Shown one piece after another: positions 21,052 to 31,455 of a DNA stretch of 64,000 nt. Positions within the stretch are counted from its first letter, which is position 1. Each line of letters opens with the position of its first letter. The notes below the pieces were generated by a model, which saw only the letters and a program-made list of their open reading frames with translations, searched no databases and had not been told where the DNA came from. The stretch covers positions 4,742,754 to 4,806,753 of the forward strand of contig JAJEKV010000070.1 in NCBI GenBank assembly GCA_021234155.1, given 5' to 3'. The translations under genes were made by a program, and so were the position numbers. Origin of the DNA: Isoetes taiwanensis (taxonomy: Eukaryota > Streptophyta > Lycopodiopsida > Isoetales > Isoetaceae).

Positions 21052-21127
21052 TGCTTTCATTGAGAGTCGAACTCAAGACCTCCCCGCTTACTAAACGGGT
21101 GCTCTAACCAACTGAAGCTACAAAAGC
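21052..21127 (-). pseudogene. tRNA-Thr, unit 6 Thr1, two insertions
   Basis: Extra C in the variable/anticodon stem region (CTCCCCGC) and extra A in the D stem (CTGAAGC). Confidence 0.75.
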
Positions 21128-21980
21128 TTCAACACCTCAGCTTAAAAAAAAAATTATTTTCACTTTCAAAACTTTTTTTGCACACTTTCATGGGACTCCC
21201 ACAATCTTTGATTAGAAGTCAAATGCCTTATCCATTAGGCCACAAAACTTTGATTTGATAATCAACATTATAATCACAAAGACCTATCCATAGGAGTATT
21301 GATTAAGAAGTCAAAATGCTCTAAAAGGGGAAAGAAGGCAAAGAGAACATTCTCAATTTTGAAAATATAATCAACAAGAAAATATAAAAAAGGAAAAATA
21401 TTAGGCATTTCCTTTCCATATTAGAAGTCAAATGCCTTATGGATTAGGCCAATTTGCTCTAAAAATGAGCTAAGGAAAAGAAATATTCAACAATATAAAC
21501 AATCATTCTTTTTTGATTATGAGTTTAAAAAAAAAATTAATTAGTAAAGAAATGGACTTGCAAAATGAAATTAGAAGCAAATGCCTTAAAAAAACAAAAA
21601 TTGCAAAATTTCCTAGCAATCAATCAATAAAACAAATGAAACTACCATTAAGCTTTGCTTTCATTAAGAAAAGGGAAAAAAAACATATAAACTTTCACCT
21701 CCAAAAAAATTTGTTTTGATTTTGCACAAAGGAATGGGATGGGACTCAAAGGGAATCTTTGATTAGAAGTCAAAAAGGGAAACAAACTTTAAAAATAAAA
21801 TCAAGCGTAGGGAAGCATGATTAATGAAAGAAAAAAACTTTTAAACTTGAATGCTAGTATCAAAAATATCAAACCTCCCAAAACAAAAATAAAAGAAAAA
21901 TCTAAAAGGAAAGCTACCAAAGCTTCAACACCTCAGATTATAACAACATATATCAAAAAAGGGAGAAAAAGCAAACAACT
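21128..21980. repeat. Scrambled, A/G-enriched array unit 6
   Basis: Array words (GATTAGAAGTCAAATGCCTT, CCATTAGGCC, GAGCTA, GCTACCAAAGC) reappear out of order, joined by A-rich or purine-rich filler such as AAAAGGGGAAAGAAGG. Two further Arg-like pieces lie near 21421-21450 and 21759-21775. Only the 5' tip of Thr2 remains, near 21912-21923. Either decay with rearrangement or consensus error; not normal unit structure. Confidence 0.8.
21183..21246 (-). pseudogene. tRNA-Arg, unit 6 Arg1, degenerate
   Basis: T arm and acceptor broken (CACTTTCATGGGACTCCCACAA on plus spans the lesion); the anticodon-to-D region is still recognisable. Confidence 0.7.
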
Positions 21981-22035
21981 AACCCACAATCTTTTGATTA
22001 GAAGTCAAATGCCTTATCCATTAGGCCACGAGAGC
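21981..22035 (-). pseudogene. tRNA-Arg, unit 6 Arg2, 3' part lost
   Basis: Resumes at AACCCACAATCT. The acceptor 3' strand and T-loop are missing; 5' acceptor, D arm and UCU anticodon are intact apart from one T inserted beside the anticodon stem. Confidence 0.8.
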
Positions 22036-22472
22036 CTTGCAATTTTGATTTGATAATCAACAATATAATCACAGAACCAAGCCATATGAGTACGCATCTT
22101 CCTTTTAATATTACCTAACCAATTGAGATATAAGCCAAAAGTTACTACTAGTAGTCAAAGCCACGTCTTATGGGCAAGAAAAGATAAACGATAGATGCCG
22201 TAAATGAGTAGATATCCAAGATAATTGAATCTAAACAATCATTCTCACGTCGGTCTCTTGCTATAGCAATATGTAGATGAGGTCACGAGTCAATTGCCAC
22301 TTAAACAAAAAAAAAAAAATTGTAGTGAAGAACACATCGTAATGCATGTTGCCAAATATCAAGAGAAGCATTATTGGGTAAAACAACCAAGTACAAGTCA
22401 CTTCTTCCTAGCATATCAATAAAGAGATTTGATGCATTTAGAAATGAAACTCCTTGCAGGCCATTATCACTT

Positions 22473-22546
22473 TGCTTTCATTGAGAGTCAAACTCAAGAC
22501 CTCCCGCTTACTAAACGGGTGCTCTAACCAACTAAGCTACAAAAGC
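22473..22546 (-). tRNA. tRNA-Thr(AGU), unit 7 Thr1
   Basis: B-box change (GAGTCAAACTC on plus, normally GTCGAACTC) and D-stem change (AACTAAGC). Confidence 0.85.
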
Positions 22547-22604
22547 TTCAACACCTCAGTTTAAAACAAAATATTATCACTTTCACCTCCACTTTCTTTT
22601 TGCA

Positions 22605-22677
22605 CACTCTCGATGGGACTCGAACCCACAATCTCTTGATTAGAAGTCAAATGCCTTATCCATTAGGCCACGAGAGC
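22605..22677 (-). tRNA. tRNA-Arg(UCU), unit 7 Arg1
   Basis: Consensus. Confidence 0.96.
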
Positions 22678-22752
22678 CTTCCAACTTTGATTTGATAATC
22701 AACATTATAATCACAAGACCTATCCATAGGAGTACACGGCTTCGTTTAAATA

Positions 22753-22825
22753 TGCTTTCGCTGAGAGTCGAACTCAAGACCTCCCGCTTACTAAACGGGT
22801 GCTCTAAACAATGAGCTACCAAAGC
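22753..22825 (-). tRNA. tRNA-Thr(AGU), unit 7 Thr2
   Basis: Thr2 form with 8-nt D-loop. Confidence 0.75.
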
Positions 22826-22881
22826 TTCAACACCTCAGATTATAACAACATATATCACTTTCACCTCCACTTTCTTTTGCA

Positions 22882-22954
22882 CACTCGATGGGGACTCGCA
22901 ACCCACAATCTCTTGATTAGAAGTCAAATGCCTTATCCATTAGGCCACGAGAGC
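22882..22954 (-). pseudogene. tRNA-Arg, unit 7 Arg2, damaged T arm
   Basis: Acceptor lacks two bases and the T arm has two insertions (CACTCGATGGGGACTCGCAA on plus). Anticodon UCU remains. Confidence 0.75.
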
Positions 22955-23394
22955 CTTGCAATTTTGATTTGATAATCAACAATATAATCACAGAACCAAG
23001 CCATATGAGTACACATCTTCCTTTTAATATTACCTAACCAATTGAGATATAAGCCAAAAGTTACTACTAGTAGTCAAAGCCACGTCTTATGGGCAAGAAA
23101 AGATAAACGATAGATGCCGTAAATGAGTAGATATCCAAGATAATTGAATCTAAACAATCATTCTCACGTCGGTCTCTTGCTATAGCAATATGTAGATGAG
23201 GTCACGAGTCAATTGCCACTTAAACGAAAAAAAAAAAATTAGTAGTGAAGAACACATCGTAATGCATGTTGCCAAATATCAAGAGAAGCATTATTGGGTA
23301 AAACAACCAAGTACAAGTCACTTCTTCCTAGCATATCAATAAAGAGATTTGATGCATTTAGAAAATGAAACTCCTTGCAGTGCCATTATCACTT

Positions 23395-23473
23395 TGCTTT
23401 CATTGAGAGTCAAACTCAAGACCTCCCCGCTTACTAAACGGTGGTGCTCTAACCAACCGAAAGCTACAAAAGC
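23395..23473 (-). pseudogene. tRNA-Thr, unit 8 Thr1, several insertions
   Basis: 79 nt. B box GTCAAACTC, an extra C before the anticodon stem, GGTGG in place of GGG, and CCGAAAGC in the D arm (plus strand). Confidence 0.75.
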
Positions 23474-23531
23474 TTCAACACCTCAGCTTTAAAACAAAAT
23501 ATTATTACTTTCACCTTCACTTTCTTTTGCA

Positions 23532-23604
23532 CACACTCGATGGGACTCGAACCCACAATCTCTTGATTAGAAGTCAAATGCCTTATCCATTAGGCCACGA
23601 GAGC
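23532..23604 (-). tRNA. tRNA-Arg(UCU), unit 8 Arg1
   Basis: One acceptor change (CACACTCG on plus). Confidence 0.88.
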
Positions 23605-23679
23605 CTTCCAACTTTGATTTGATAATCAACATTATAATCACAAGACCTATCCATAGGAGTACACGGCTTCGTTTAAATA

Positions 23680-23752
23680 TGCTTTCGCTGAGAGTCGAAC
23701 TCAAGACCTCCCGCTTACTAAACGGGTGCTCTAAACAATGAGCTACCAAAGC
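23680..23752 (-). tRNA. tRNA-Thr(AGU), unit 8 Thr2
   Basis: Thr2 form with 8-nt D-loop. Confidence 0.75.
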
Positions 23753-23807
23753 TTCAACACCTCAGATTATAACAACATATATCACTTTCACCTCCACTTT
23801 TTTTGCA

Positions 23808-23879
23808 CACTCTCGATGGGACTCAACCCACAATCTCTTGATTAGAAGTCAAATGCCTTATCCATTAGGCCACGAGAGC
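23808..23879 (-). pseudogene. tRNA-Arg, unit 8 Arg2, T-loop deletion
   Basis: One base lost from the T-loop/B box (GGACTCAACCC on plus). Confidence 0.75.
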
Positions 23880-24313
23880 CTTGCAATTTTGATTTGATAA
23901 TCAACAATATAATCACAGAACCAAGCCATATGAGTACGCATCTTCCTTTTAATATTACCTAACCAATTGAGATATAAGCCAAAAGTTACTACTAGTAGTC
24001 AAAGCCACGTCTTATGGGCAAGAAAAGATAAACGATAGATGCCGTAAATGAGTAGATATCCAAGATAATTGAATCTAAACAATCATTCTCACGTCGGTCT
24101 CTTGCTATAGCAATATGTAGATGAGGTCACGAGTCAATTGCCACTTAAACGAAAAAAAATTAGTAGTGAAGAACACATCGTAATGCATGTTGCCAAATAT
24201 CAAGAGAAGCATTATTGGGTAAAACAACCAAGTACAAGTCACTTCTTCCTAGCATATCAATAAAGAGATTTGATGCATTTAGAAATGAAACTCCTTGCAG
24301 GCCATTATCACTT

Positions 24314-24387
24314 TGCTTTCATTGAGAGTCGAACTCAAGACCTCCCGCTTACTAAACGGGTGCTCTAACCAACTGAGCTACAAAAGC
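24314..24387 (-). tRNA. tRNA-Thr(AGU), unit 9 Thr1
   Basis: Intact Thr1. Confidence 0.96.
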
Positions 24388-24443
24388 TTCAACACCTCAG
24401 TTTAAAATAAAATTATTACTTTCACCTCCACTTTCTTTTTACA

Positions 24444-24516
24444 CACTCTCGATGGGACTCGAACCCACAATCTCTTGATTAGAAGTCAAATGCCTTATCC
24501 ATTAGGCCACGAGAGC
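24444..24516 (-). tRNA. tRNA-Arg(UCU), unit 9 Arg1
   Basis: Consensus. Confidence 0.96.
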
Positions 24517-24591
24517 CTTCCAACTTTGATTTGATAATCAACATTATAATCACAAGACCTATCCATAGGAGTACACGGCTTCGTTTAAATA

Positions 24592-24664
24592 TGCTTTCGC
24601 TGAGAGTCGAACTCAAGACCTCCCGCTTACTAAACGGGTGCTCTAAACAATGAGCTACCAAAGC
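24592..24664 (-). tRNA. tRNA-Thr(AGU), unit 9 Thr2
   Basis: Thr2 form with 8-nt D-loop. Confidence 0.75.
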
Positions 24665-24720
24665 TTCAACACCTCAGATTATAACAACATATATCACTTT
24701 CACCTCCACTTTCTTTTGCA

Positions 24721-24793
24721 CACTCTCGATGGGACTCGAACCCACAATCTCTTGATTAGAAGTCAAATGCCTTATCCATTAGGCCACGAGAGC
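24721..24793 (-). tRNA. tRNA-Arg(UCU), unit 9 Arg2
   Basis: Consensus. Confidence 0.96.
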
Positions 24794-25233
24794 CTTGCAA
24801 TTTTGATTTGATAATCAACAATATAATCACAGAACCAAGCCATATGAGTACGCATCTTCCTTTTAATATTACCTAACCAATTGAGATATAAGCCAAAAGT
24901 TACTACTAGTAGTCAAAGCCACGTCTTATGGGCAAGAAAAGATAAACGATAGATGCCGTAAATGAGTAGATATCCAAGATAATTGAATCTAAACAATCAT
25001 TCTCACGTCGGTCTCTTGCTATAGCAATATGTAGATGAGGTCACGAGTCAATTGCCACTTAAACGGAAAAAAAATTAGTAGTGAAGAACACATCGTAATG
25101 CATGTTGCCAAATATCAAGAGAAGCATTATTGGGTAAAACAACCAAGTACAAGTCACTTCTTCCTAGCATATCAATAAAGACATTTGATGCAAGAGAAAA
25201 ATGAAACTCCTTGGTATACAACCATTATCACTT

Positions 25234-25326
25234 TGCTTTCATTGAGAGTCGAACTCAAGACCTCCCACCACACTAAACGGGGATGCTCTAAACTAACTAA
25301 AAAAAAAAATAATTGAATAAAAAAGC
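25234..25326 (-). pseudogene. tRNA-Thr, unit 10 Thr1, broken
   Basis: T arm intact, anticodon stem disrupted (CTCCCACCACACTAAACGGG on plus), D arm replaced by A-rich filler. Confidence 0.75.
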
Positions 25327-25392
25327 TTCAACATGTTCTAGTACTTTAAAAAAAATATTATTCTTTCAACAAAACATACTCCACTTTTTGCA

Positions 25393-25465
25393 CACTCTCC
25401 AATGGGACTCGAACCCACAATCTCTTGATTAGAAGTCAAATGCCTTATCCATTAGGCCAATGAGT
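25393..25465 (-). pseudogene. tRNA-Arg, unit 10 Arg1, acceptor broken
   Basis: Acceptor strands no longer pair (CTCTCCAATGGG; GGCCAATGAG on plus). The body and UCU anticodon are intact. Confidence 0.75.
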
Positions 25466-25773
25466 TTTCAACTTTGATTTGATAAATCAAATCATTATAA
25501 TCACAAGACCTATCCATAGGAGTACATGGAGAAGCTTAAATATGCTTTGCTAAAAATAGATGAGAGTCCAACTCATGACCCCATTTTAACGCGCTAACTA
25601 AAGAGGGTGGTTCGTTTAAAAATTAAAAGAAAACACATCTCTAAACAATTTTGAGCTACCAAAGATTCAACAACTCAGAATTTCCATAACAACATATAAA
25701 CAACCCTCACAAAACTGGAACACCTCCACTACAAAGAAAAGAGCTTGCACAATCTAGTCTTGCACTTTTTGCA

Positions 25774-25846
25774 CACTCGATGGGATGGAACCCACAATCT
25801 CTTGATTAGAAGTCAAATGCCTTATCCATTAGAAAGCCACAAGAGC
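25774..25846 (-). pseudogene. tRNA-Arg, unit 10 Arg2, degenerate
   Basis: T-loop (GATGGGATGGAACCC) and D stem (CATTAGAAAGCCAC) altered on plus; anticodon UCU retained. Confidence 0.7.
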
Positions 25847-26356
25847 CTTGCATTTTTGATTTGATAATCAACAATATAATCACAGAACCAAGCCATATAG
25901 TGAGTGCCTCTTTCCTTTTTGAATATTACCAACCAATTGCACAAAAAGATATAAGCCAAAAGGAATAGATAGTCAAAAAAGGATCCATAGGCCATGGGCA
26001 AGAAAAATATGAGTAAACGATAGATGCCTAAAAATGAGTAAAAGATATCCAAAGATAATTGAATCTAAAACAATCATTCTCAAATGAGTAGATATCCAAG
26101 ATAATTGAATCTAAACAATCATTCTCACGCTTGGTATTTGCTATAGCAATATGTAGATGAGGTCACGAAAATCAATTGCCACTTAAACTAAAAAAAAAAA
26201 AGTAGTGAAGAACACATCGTAATGCATGTTGCCAAATATCAAGAGAAGCATTATTGGGTAAAACAACCAAGTACAAGTCACTTCTTCCTAGCATATCATA
26301 TAATAAAGAGATTTGATGCATTTAAAAATGAAACTCCTTGCGTGCCATTATCACTT

Positions 26357-26434
26357 TGCTTTCATTGAGAGTCGAACTCAAGACCTCCCGCTTACTAAAC
26401 GGGTGCTCTAACCAACTGAAAAGCTACAAAAAGC
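26357..26434 (-). pseudogene. tRNA-Thr(AGU), unit 11 Thr1, D-arm insertion
   Basis: Anticodon and T arms are intact. The D arm reads CTGAAAAGCTAC and the acceptor has an extra A (plus strand). Confidence 0.75.
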
Positions 26435-26495
26435 TTCAACACCTCAGCTTAAAACAAAGTATTATTATCACTTTCACCTCCACTTTCTTTTTGCA

Positions 26496-26568
26496 CACTC
26501 TCGATGGGACTCGAACCCACAATCTCTTGATTAGAAGTCAAATGCCTTATCCATTAGGCCACGAGAGC
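26496..26568 (-). tRNA. tRNA-Arg(UCU), unit 11 Arg1
   Basis: Consensus. Confidence 0.96.
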
Positions 26569-26643
26569 CTTCCAACTTTGATTTGATAATCAACATTATA
26601 ATCACAAGACCTATCCATAGGAGTACACGGCTTCGTTTAAATA

Positions 26644-26717
26644 TGCTTTCGCTGAGAGTCGAACTCGAGACCTCCCGCTTACTAAACGGGTGCTCTAAAC
26701 AACTGAGCTACCAAAGC
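26644..26717 (-). tRNA. tRNA-Thr(AGU), unit 11 Thr2
   Basis: D-loop AGTTGTTTA (9 nt, a single G), less degraded than in units 1-9. The T stem has CTCGAG in place of CTTGAG. Confidence 0.8.
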
Positions 26718-26769
26718 TTCAACACCTCAGATTATAACAACATATATCACTTTCACCTCCACTTTTGCA

Positions 26770-26843
26770 CACTCTCGATGGGACTCGAACCCACAATCTC
26801 TTGATTAAAAGTCAAATGCCTTATCCATTAGGCCACTTAGAGC
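26770..26843 (-). pseudogene. tRNA-Arg-derived copy with anticodon UUU, unit 11 Arg2
   Basis: The anticodon loop is CTTTTAA (plus GATTAAAAGTC), changing UCU to UUU (lysine) and creating an internal T4, a potential Pol III terminator. The acceptor/D junction is also broken (GGCCACTTAGAGC on plus). Confidence 0.75.
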
Positions 26844-27282
26844 CTTGCAATTTTGATTTGATAATCAACAATATAATCACGTAACCAAGCCATATGAGTA
26901 CGATCTTCCTTTTAATATTATTACCTAACCAATTGAGATATAAGCCAAAAGTTACTACTAGTAGTCAAAGCCACGCCTTATGGGCAAGAAAAGATAAACG
27001 ATAGATGCCGAAATGAGTAGATATCCAAGATAATTGAATCTAAACAATCATTCTCACGCCGGGTCTCTTTGCTATAGCAATATGTAGATGAGGTCACGAA
27101 ATCAATTGCCACTTAAACGAAAAAAAAATTAGTAGTGAAGAACACATCGTAATGCATGTTGCCAAATATCAAGAGAAGCATTATTGGGTAAAACAACCAA
27201 GTACAAGTCACTTCTTCCTAGCATATCAATAAAGAGATTTGATGCGTTTAGAAATGAAACTCCTTGCAGGCCATTATCACTT

Positions 27283-27354
27283 TGCTTTCATTGAGAGTCG
27301 AACTCAAGACCTCCCGCTTAAAAACGGTGTTCTAACCAACTAAGCTACAAAAGC
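27283..27354 (-). pseudogene. tRNA-Thr, unit 12 Thr1, anticodon lost
   Basis: Anticodon arm reads CGCTTAAAAACGGTG on plus, and a D-stem change AACTAAGC is present. Confidence 0.8.
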
Positions 27355-27413
27355 TTCAACACCTCAGTTTTAAAACAAAATATTATTACTTTCACCTCCA
27401 CTTTCTTTTTGCA

Positions 27414-27484
27414 CACTCTCGATGGGACTCGAACCCACAATCTCTTGATTAGAAGTCAAATGCCTTATCCATTAGGCCACGAGC
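27414..27484 (-). pseudogene. tRNA-Arg(UCU), unit 12 Arg1, acceptor deletion
   Basis: Two bases missing from the acceptor (CCACGAGCC on plus), otherwise consensus. Confidence 0.8.
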
Positions 27485-27560
27485 CTTCCAACTTTGATTT
27501 GATAATCAACATTATAATCACAAGACCTATCCATAGGAGTACACGGCTTCGCTTTAAATA

Positions 27561-27631
27561 TGCTTTCAAGAGTCGAACTCAAGACCTCCCCGCTTACTAA
27601 ACGGGTGCTCTAAACAATGAGCTACCAAAGC
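27561..27631 (-). pseudogene. tRNA-Thr(AGU), unit 12 Thr2, T-stem deletion
   Basis: TGCTTTCAAGAGTCG on plus lacks three bases at the acceptor/T-stem junction, and there is an extra C before the anticodon stem. Confidence 0.75.
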
Positions 27632-27687
27632 TTCAACACCTCGATTATAACAACATATATCACTTTCACCTCCACTTTCTTTTTGCA

Positions 27688-27760
27688 CACTCTCGATGGG
27701 ACTCGAACCCACAATCTCTTGATTAGAAGTCAAATGCCTTATCCATTAGGCCACGAGAGC
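27688..27760 (-). tRNA. tRNA-Arg(UCU), unit 12 Arg2
   Basis: Consensus. Confidence 0.96.
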
Positions 27761-28198
27761 CTTGCAATTTTGATTTGATAATCAACAATATAATCACAGA
27801 ACCAAGCCATATGAGTACGCATCTTCCTTTTAATATTACCTAACCAATTGAGATATAAGCCAAAAGTTACTACTAGTAGTCAAAGCCACGTCTTATGGGC
27901 AAGAAAAGAAAAGAAACGATAGATGCCGTGAAATGAGTAGATATCCAAGATAATTGAATCTAAACAATCATTCTCACGCCGGTCTCTTTGCTATAGCAAT
28001 ATGTAGATGAGGTCACGAATCAATTGCCACTTAAACGAAAAAAATTAGTAGTGAAGAACACATCGTAATGCATGTTGCCAAATATCAAGAGAAGCATTAT
28101 TGGGTAAAACAACCAAGTACAAGTCACTTCTTCCTAGCATATCAATAAAGAGATTTGATGCATTTAGAAATGAAACTCCTTGCAGGCCATTATCACTT

Positions 28199-28257
28199 TG
28201 CTTTCATTGAGAGTCGAACTCAAGACCTCCCGCTCTAACCAACTGAGCTACAAAAGC
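28199..28257 (-). pseudogene. tRNA-Thr, unit 13 Thr1, anticodon loop deleted
   Basis: A 15-bp deletion joins CTCCCGC to TCTAACC on plus, removing the anticodon and half its stem. Confidence 0.9.
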
Positions 28258-28314
28258 TTCAACACCTCAATTTAAAACAAACTATATCAATTACACCTCC
28301 ACTTTCTTTTTGCA

Positions 28315-28387
28315 CACTCTCGATGGGACTCGAACCCACAATCTCTTGATTAGAAGTCAAATGCCTTATCCATTAGGCCACGAGAGC
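28315..28387 (-). tRNA. tRNA-Arg(UCU), unit 13 Arg1
   Basis: Consensus. Confidence 0.96.
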
Positions 28388-28462
28388 CTTCCAACTTTGA
28401 TTTGATAATCAACATTATAATCACAAGACCTATCCATAGGAGTACACGGCTACGTTTAAATA

Positions 28463-28536
28463 TGCTTTCGCTGAGAGTCGAACTCAAGACCTCCCGCTTA
28501 CTAAACGGGTGCTCTAAACAACTGAGCTACCAAAGC
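28463..28536 (-). tRNA. tRNA-Thr(AGU), unit 13 Thr2
   Basis: 9-nt D-loop AGTTGTTTA. Confidence 0.8.
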
Positions 28537-28592
28537 TTCAACACCTCAGATTATAACAACATATATCACTTTCACCTCCACTTTCTTTTGCA

Positions 28593-28665
28593 CACTCTCG
28601 ATGGGACTCGAACCCACAATCTCTTGATTAGAAGTCAAATGCCTTATCCATTAGGCCACGAGAGC
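28593..28665 (-). tRNA. tRNA-Arg(UCU), unit 13 Arg2
   Basis: Consensus. Confidence 0.96.
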
Positions 28666-29113
28666 CTTGCAATTTTGATTTGATAATCAACAATATAATC
28701 ACATAACCAAGCCATATGAGTACGCATCTTCCTTTTAATATTACCTAACCAATTGAGATATAAGCCAAAAGTTACTACTAGTAGTCAAAGCCACGTCTTA
28801 TGGGCAAGAAAAGATAAACGATAGATGCCGTAAATGAGTAGATATCCAAGATAATTGAATCTAAACAATCATTCTCACGCCGGGTCTCTTTGCTAATAGC
28901 AATATGTAGATGAGGTCACGAAAGTCAATTGCCACTTAAACGAAAAAAAAAAATTAATAGTAGTGAAGAATACATCGTAATGCATGTTGCCAAATATCAA
29001 GAGAAGCATTATTGGGTAAAACAACCAAGTACAAGTCACTTCTTCCTAGCATATCAATAAAGAGATTTGATGCATTTAAAAATGAAACTCCTTGCAAGCC
29101 ATTATTATCACTT

Positions 29114-29189
29114 TGCTTTCATTGAGAGTCAACTCAAGACCTCCCCGCTTACTAAAACGGGTGCTCTAACCAACCGAAGCTACAAAAGC
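29114..29189 (-). pseudogene. tRNA-Thr, unit 14 Thr1, indels
   Basis: One base lost in the T-loop (GAGTCAACTC) and extra C, A and A bases in the anticodon and D arms (plus strand). Confidence 0.75.
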
Positions 29190-29251
29190 TTCAACACCTC
29201 AGCTTTAAAACAAAATATTATTATCACTTTCACCTCCACTTTCTTTTTGCA

Positions 29252-29324
29252 CACTCTCGATGGGACTCGAACCCACAATCTCTTGATTAGAAGTCAAATG
29301 CCTTATCCATTAGGCCACGAGAGC
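29252..29324 (-). tRNA. tRNA-Arg(UCU), unit 14 Arg1
   Basis: Consensus. Confidence 0.96.
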
Positions 29325-29402
29325 CTTCCAATTTTGATTTGATAATCAACATTATAATCACAAGACCTATCCATAGGAGTACACGGCTTCACTTTTTAAA
29401 TA

Positions 29403-29477
29403 TGCTTTTTCACGAGAGTCGAACTCAAGACCTCCCGCTTACTAAACGGTGCTCTAAAACAACCGAGCTACCAAAGC
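29403..29477 (-). pseudogene. tRNA-Thr(AGU), unit 14 Thr2, damaged acceptor
   Basis: 3' acceptor reads TGCTTTTTCACGAG on plus and the anticodon stem has lost a G (AAACGGTGC). Confidence 0.7.
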
Positions 29478-29533
29478 TTCAACACCTCGAGATTATAACA
29501 ACATATATCACTTTCACCTCCACTTTTTTTGCA

Positions 29534-29606
29534 CACTCTCGATGGGACTCGAACCCACAATCTCTTGATTAGAAGTCAAATGCCTTATCCATTAGGCCAC
29601 GAGAGC
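29534..29606 (-). tRNA. tRNA-Arg(UCU), unit 14 Arg2
   Basis: Consensus. Confidence 0.96.
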
Positions 29607-30042
29607 CTTGCAATTTTGATTTGATAATCAACAATATAATCACAGAACCAAGCCATATGAGTACACATCTTCCTTTTAATATTACCTAACCAATTGAGAT
29701 ATAAGCCAAAAGTTACTACTAGTAGTCAAAGCCACGTCTTATGGGCAAGAAAAGATAAACGATAGATGCCGTAAATGAGTAGATATCCAAGATAATTGAA
29801 TCTAAACAATCATTCTCACGTCGGTCTCTTGCTATAGCAATATGTAGATGAGGTCACGAAGCAATTGCCACTTAAACGAAAAAAAAAATTAGTAGTGAAG
29901 AACACATCGTAATGCATGTTGCCAAATATCAAGAGAAGCATTATTGGGTAAAACAACCAAGTACAAGTCACTTCTTCCTAGCATATCAATAAAGAGATTT
30001 GATGCATTTAGAAATGAAACTCCTTGCAAGCCATTATCACTT

Positions 30043-30116
30043 TGCTTTCATTGAGAGTCGAACTCAAGACCTCCCGCTTACTAAACGGGTGCTCTAACCA
30101 ACTGAGCTACAAAAGC
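30043..30116 (-). tRNA. tRNA-Thr(AGU), unit 15 Thr1
   Basis: Intact Thr1. Confidence 0.96.
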
Positions 30117-30174
30117 TTCAACACCTTAATTTAAAACAAAATATTATCACTTTCACCTTCACTTTCTTTTTGCA

Positions 30175-30247
30175 CACTCTCGATGGGACTCGAACCCACA
30201 ATCTCTTGATTAGAAGTCAAATGCCTTATCCATTAGGCCACGAGAGC
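30175..30247 (-). tRNA. tRNA-Arg(UCU), unit 15 Arg1
   Basis: Consensus. Confidence 0.96.
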
Positions 30248-30322
30248 CTTCCAACTTTGATTTGATAATCAACATTATAATCACAAGACCTATCCATAGG
30301 AGTACACGGCTTCGTTTAAATA

Positions 30323-30396
30323 TGCTTTCGCTGAGAGTCGAACTCGAGACCTCCCGCTTACTAAACGGGTGCTCTAAACAACTGAGCTACCAAAGC
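30323..30396 (-). tRNA. tRNA-Thr(AGU), unit 15 Thr2
   Basis: 9-nt D-loop AGTTGTTTA; T stem with CTCGAG. Confidence 0.8.
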
Positions 30397-30452
30397 TTCA
30401 ACACCTCAGATTATAACAACATATATCACTTTCACCTCCACTTTCTTTTGCA

Positions 30453-30525
30453 CACTCTCGATGGGACTCGAACCCACAATCTCTTGATTAGAAGTCAAAT
30501 GCCTTATCCATTAGGCCACGAGAGC
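30453..30525 (-). tRNA. tRNA-Arg(UCU), unit 15 Arg2
   Basis: Consensus. Confidence 0.96.
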
Positions 30526-30975
30526 CTTGCAATTTTGATTTGATAATCAACAATATAATCACAGAACCAAGCCATATGAGTACGCATCTTCCTTTTAATA
30601 TTACCTAACCAATTGAGATATAAGCCAAAAGTTACTACTAGTAGTCAAAGCCACGTCTTATGGGCAAGAAAAGATAAACGATAGATGCCGTAAATGAGTA
30701 GATATCCAAGATAATTGAATCTAAACAATCATTCTCACGTCGGTCTCTTGCTATAGCAATATGTAGATGAGGTCACGAGTCAATTGCCACTTAAACGAAA
30801 AAAAAAATTAGTAGTGAAGAACACATCGTAATGCATGTTGCCAAATATCAAGAGAAGCATTATTGGGTAAAACAACCAAGTACAAGTCACTTCTTCCTAA
30901 GTCACTTCTTCCTAGCATATCAATAAAGACATTTGATGCATGAAAAATGAAACTCCTTGCAGGCCATTATCACTT

Positions 30976-31049
30976 TGCTTTCATTGAGAGTCGAACTCAA
31001 GACCTCCCGCTTACTAAACGGGTGCTCTAACCAACTGAGCTACAAAAGC
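30976..31049 (-). tRNA. tRNA-Thr(AGU), unit 16 Thr1
   Basis: Intact Thr1. In its spacer AAGTCACTTCTTCCT is duplicated (30884-30912). Confidence 0.96.
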
Positions 31050-31105
31050 TTCAACACCTCAGATTAAAACAAAATATATCACTTTCACCTCCACTTTCTT
31101 TTGCA

Positions 31106-31178
31106 CACTCTCGATGGGACTCGAACCCACAATCTCTTGATTAGAAGTCAAATGCCTTATCCATTAGGCCACGAGAGC
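31106..31178 (-). tRNA. tRNA-Arg(UCU), unit 16 Arg1
   Basis: Consensus. Confidence 0.96.
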
Positions 31179-31252
31179 CTTCCAACTTTGATTTGATAAT
31201 CAACATTATAATCACAAGACCTATCCATAGGAGTACACGGCTTCAAGAAATA

Positions 31253-31326
31253 TGCTTTCATTGAGAGTCGAACTCAAGACCTCCCGCTTACTAAACGGGT
31301 GCTCTAAACAACTGAGCTACCAAAGC
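31253..31326 (-). tRNA. tRNA-Thr(AGU), unit 16 Thr2
   Basis: 3' acceptor is of Thr1 type (TGCTTTCATTGAG on plus) with 9-nt D-loop AGTTGTTTA, so it is a Thr1/Thr2 hybrid. Confidence 0.85.
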
Positions 31327-31382
31327 TTCAACACCTCAGATTATAACAACATATATCACTTTCACCTCCACTTTCTTTTGCA

Positions 31383-31455
31383 CACTCTCGATGGGACTCG
31401 AACCCACAATCTCTTGATTAGAAGTCAAATGCCTTATCCATTAGGCCACGAGAGC
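31383..31455 (-). tRNA. tRNA-Arg(UCU), unit 16 Arg2
   Basis: Consensus. Confidence 0.96.

Larger units (their letters stand above)
25230..26110. repeat. Scrambled array unit 10
   Basis: The unit grows to 1123 bp by many short insertions of filler between array words. Thr2 (about 25552-25664) is barely recognisable, and a ~45-bp spacer block (GAGTAGATATCCAAGATAAT) occurs twice near 26035-26125. The pattern is like 21128-21980. Confidence 0.8.

Noticed and set aside
18500-24661. Repeated 60-residue minus-strand frame (MVAHCLEHPFSK...), identical in many units
   Set aside because: It runs through tRNA-Thr2 and tRNA-Arg1 genes and their interval. Its conservation is explained by the tRNA genes and unit duplication.
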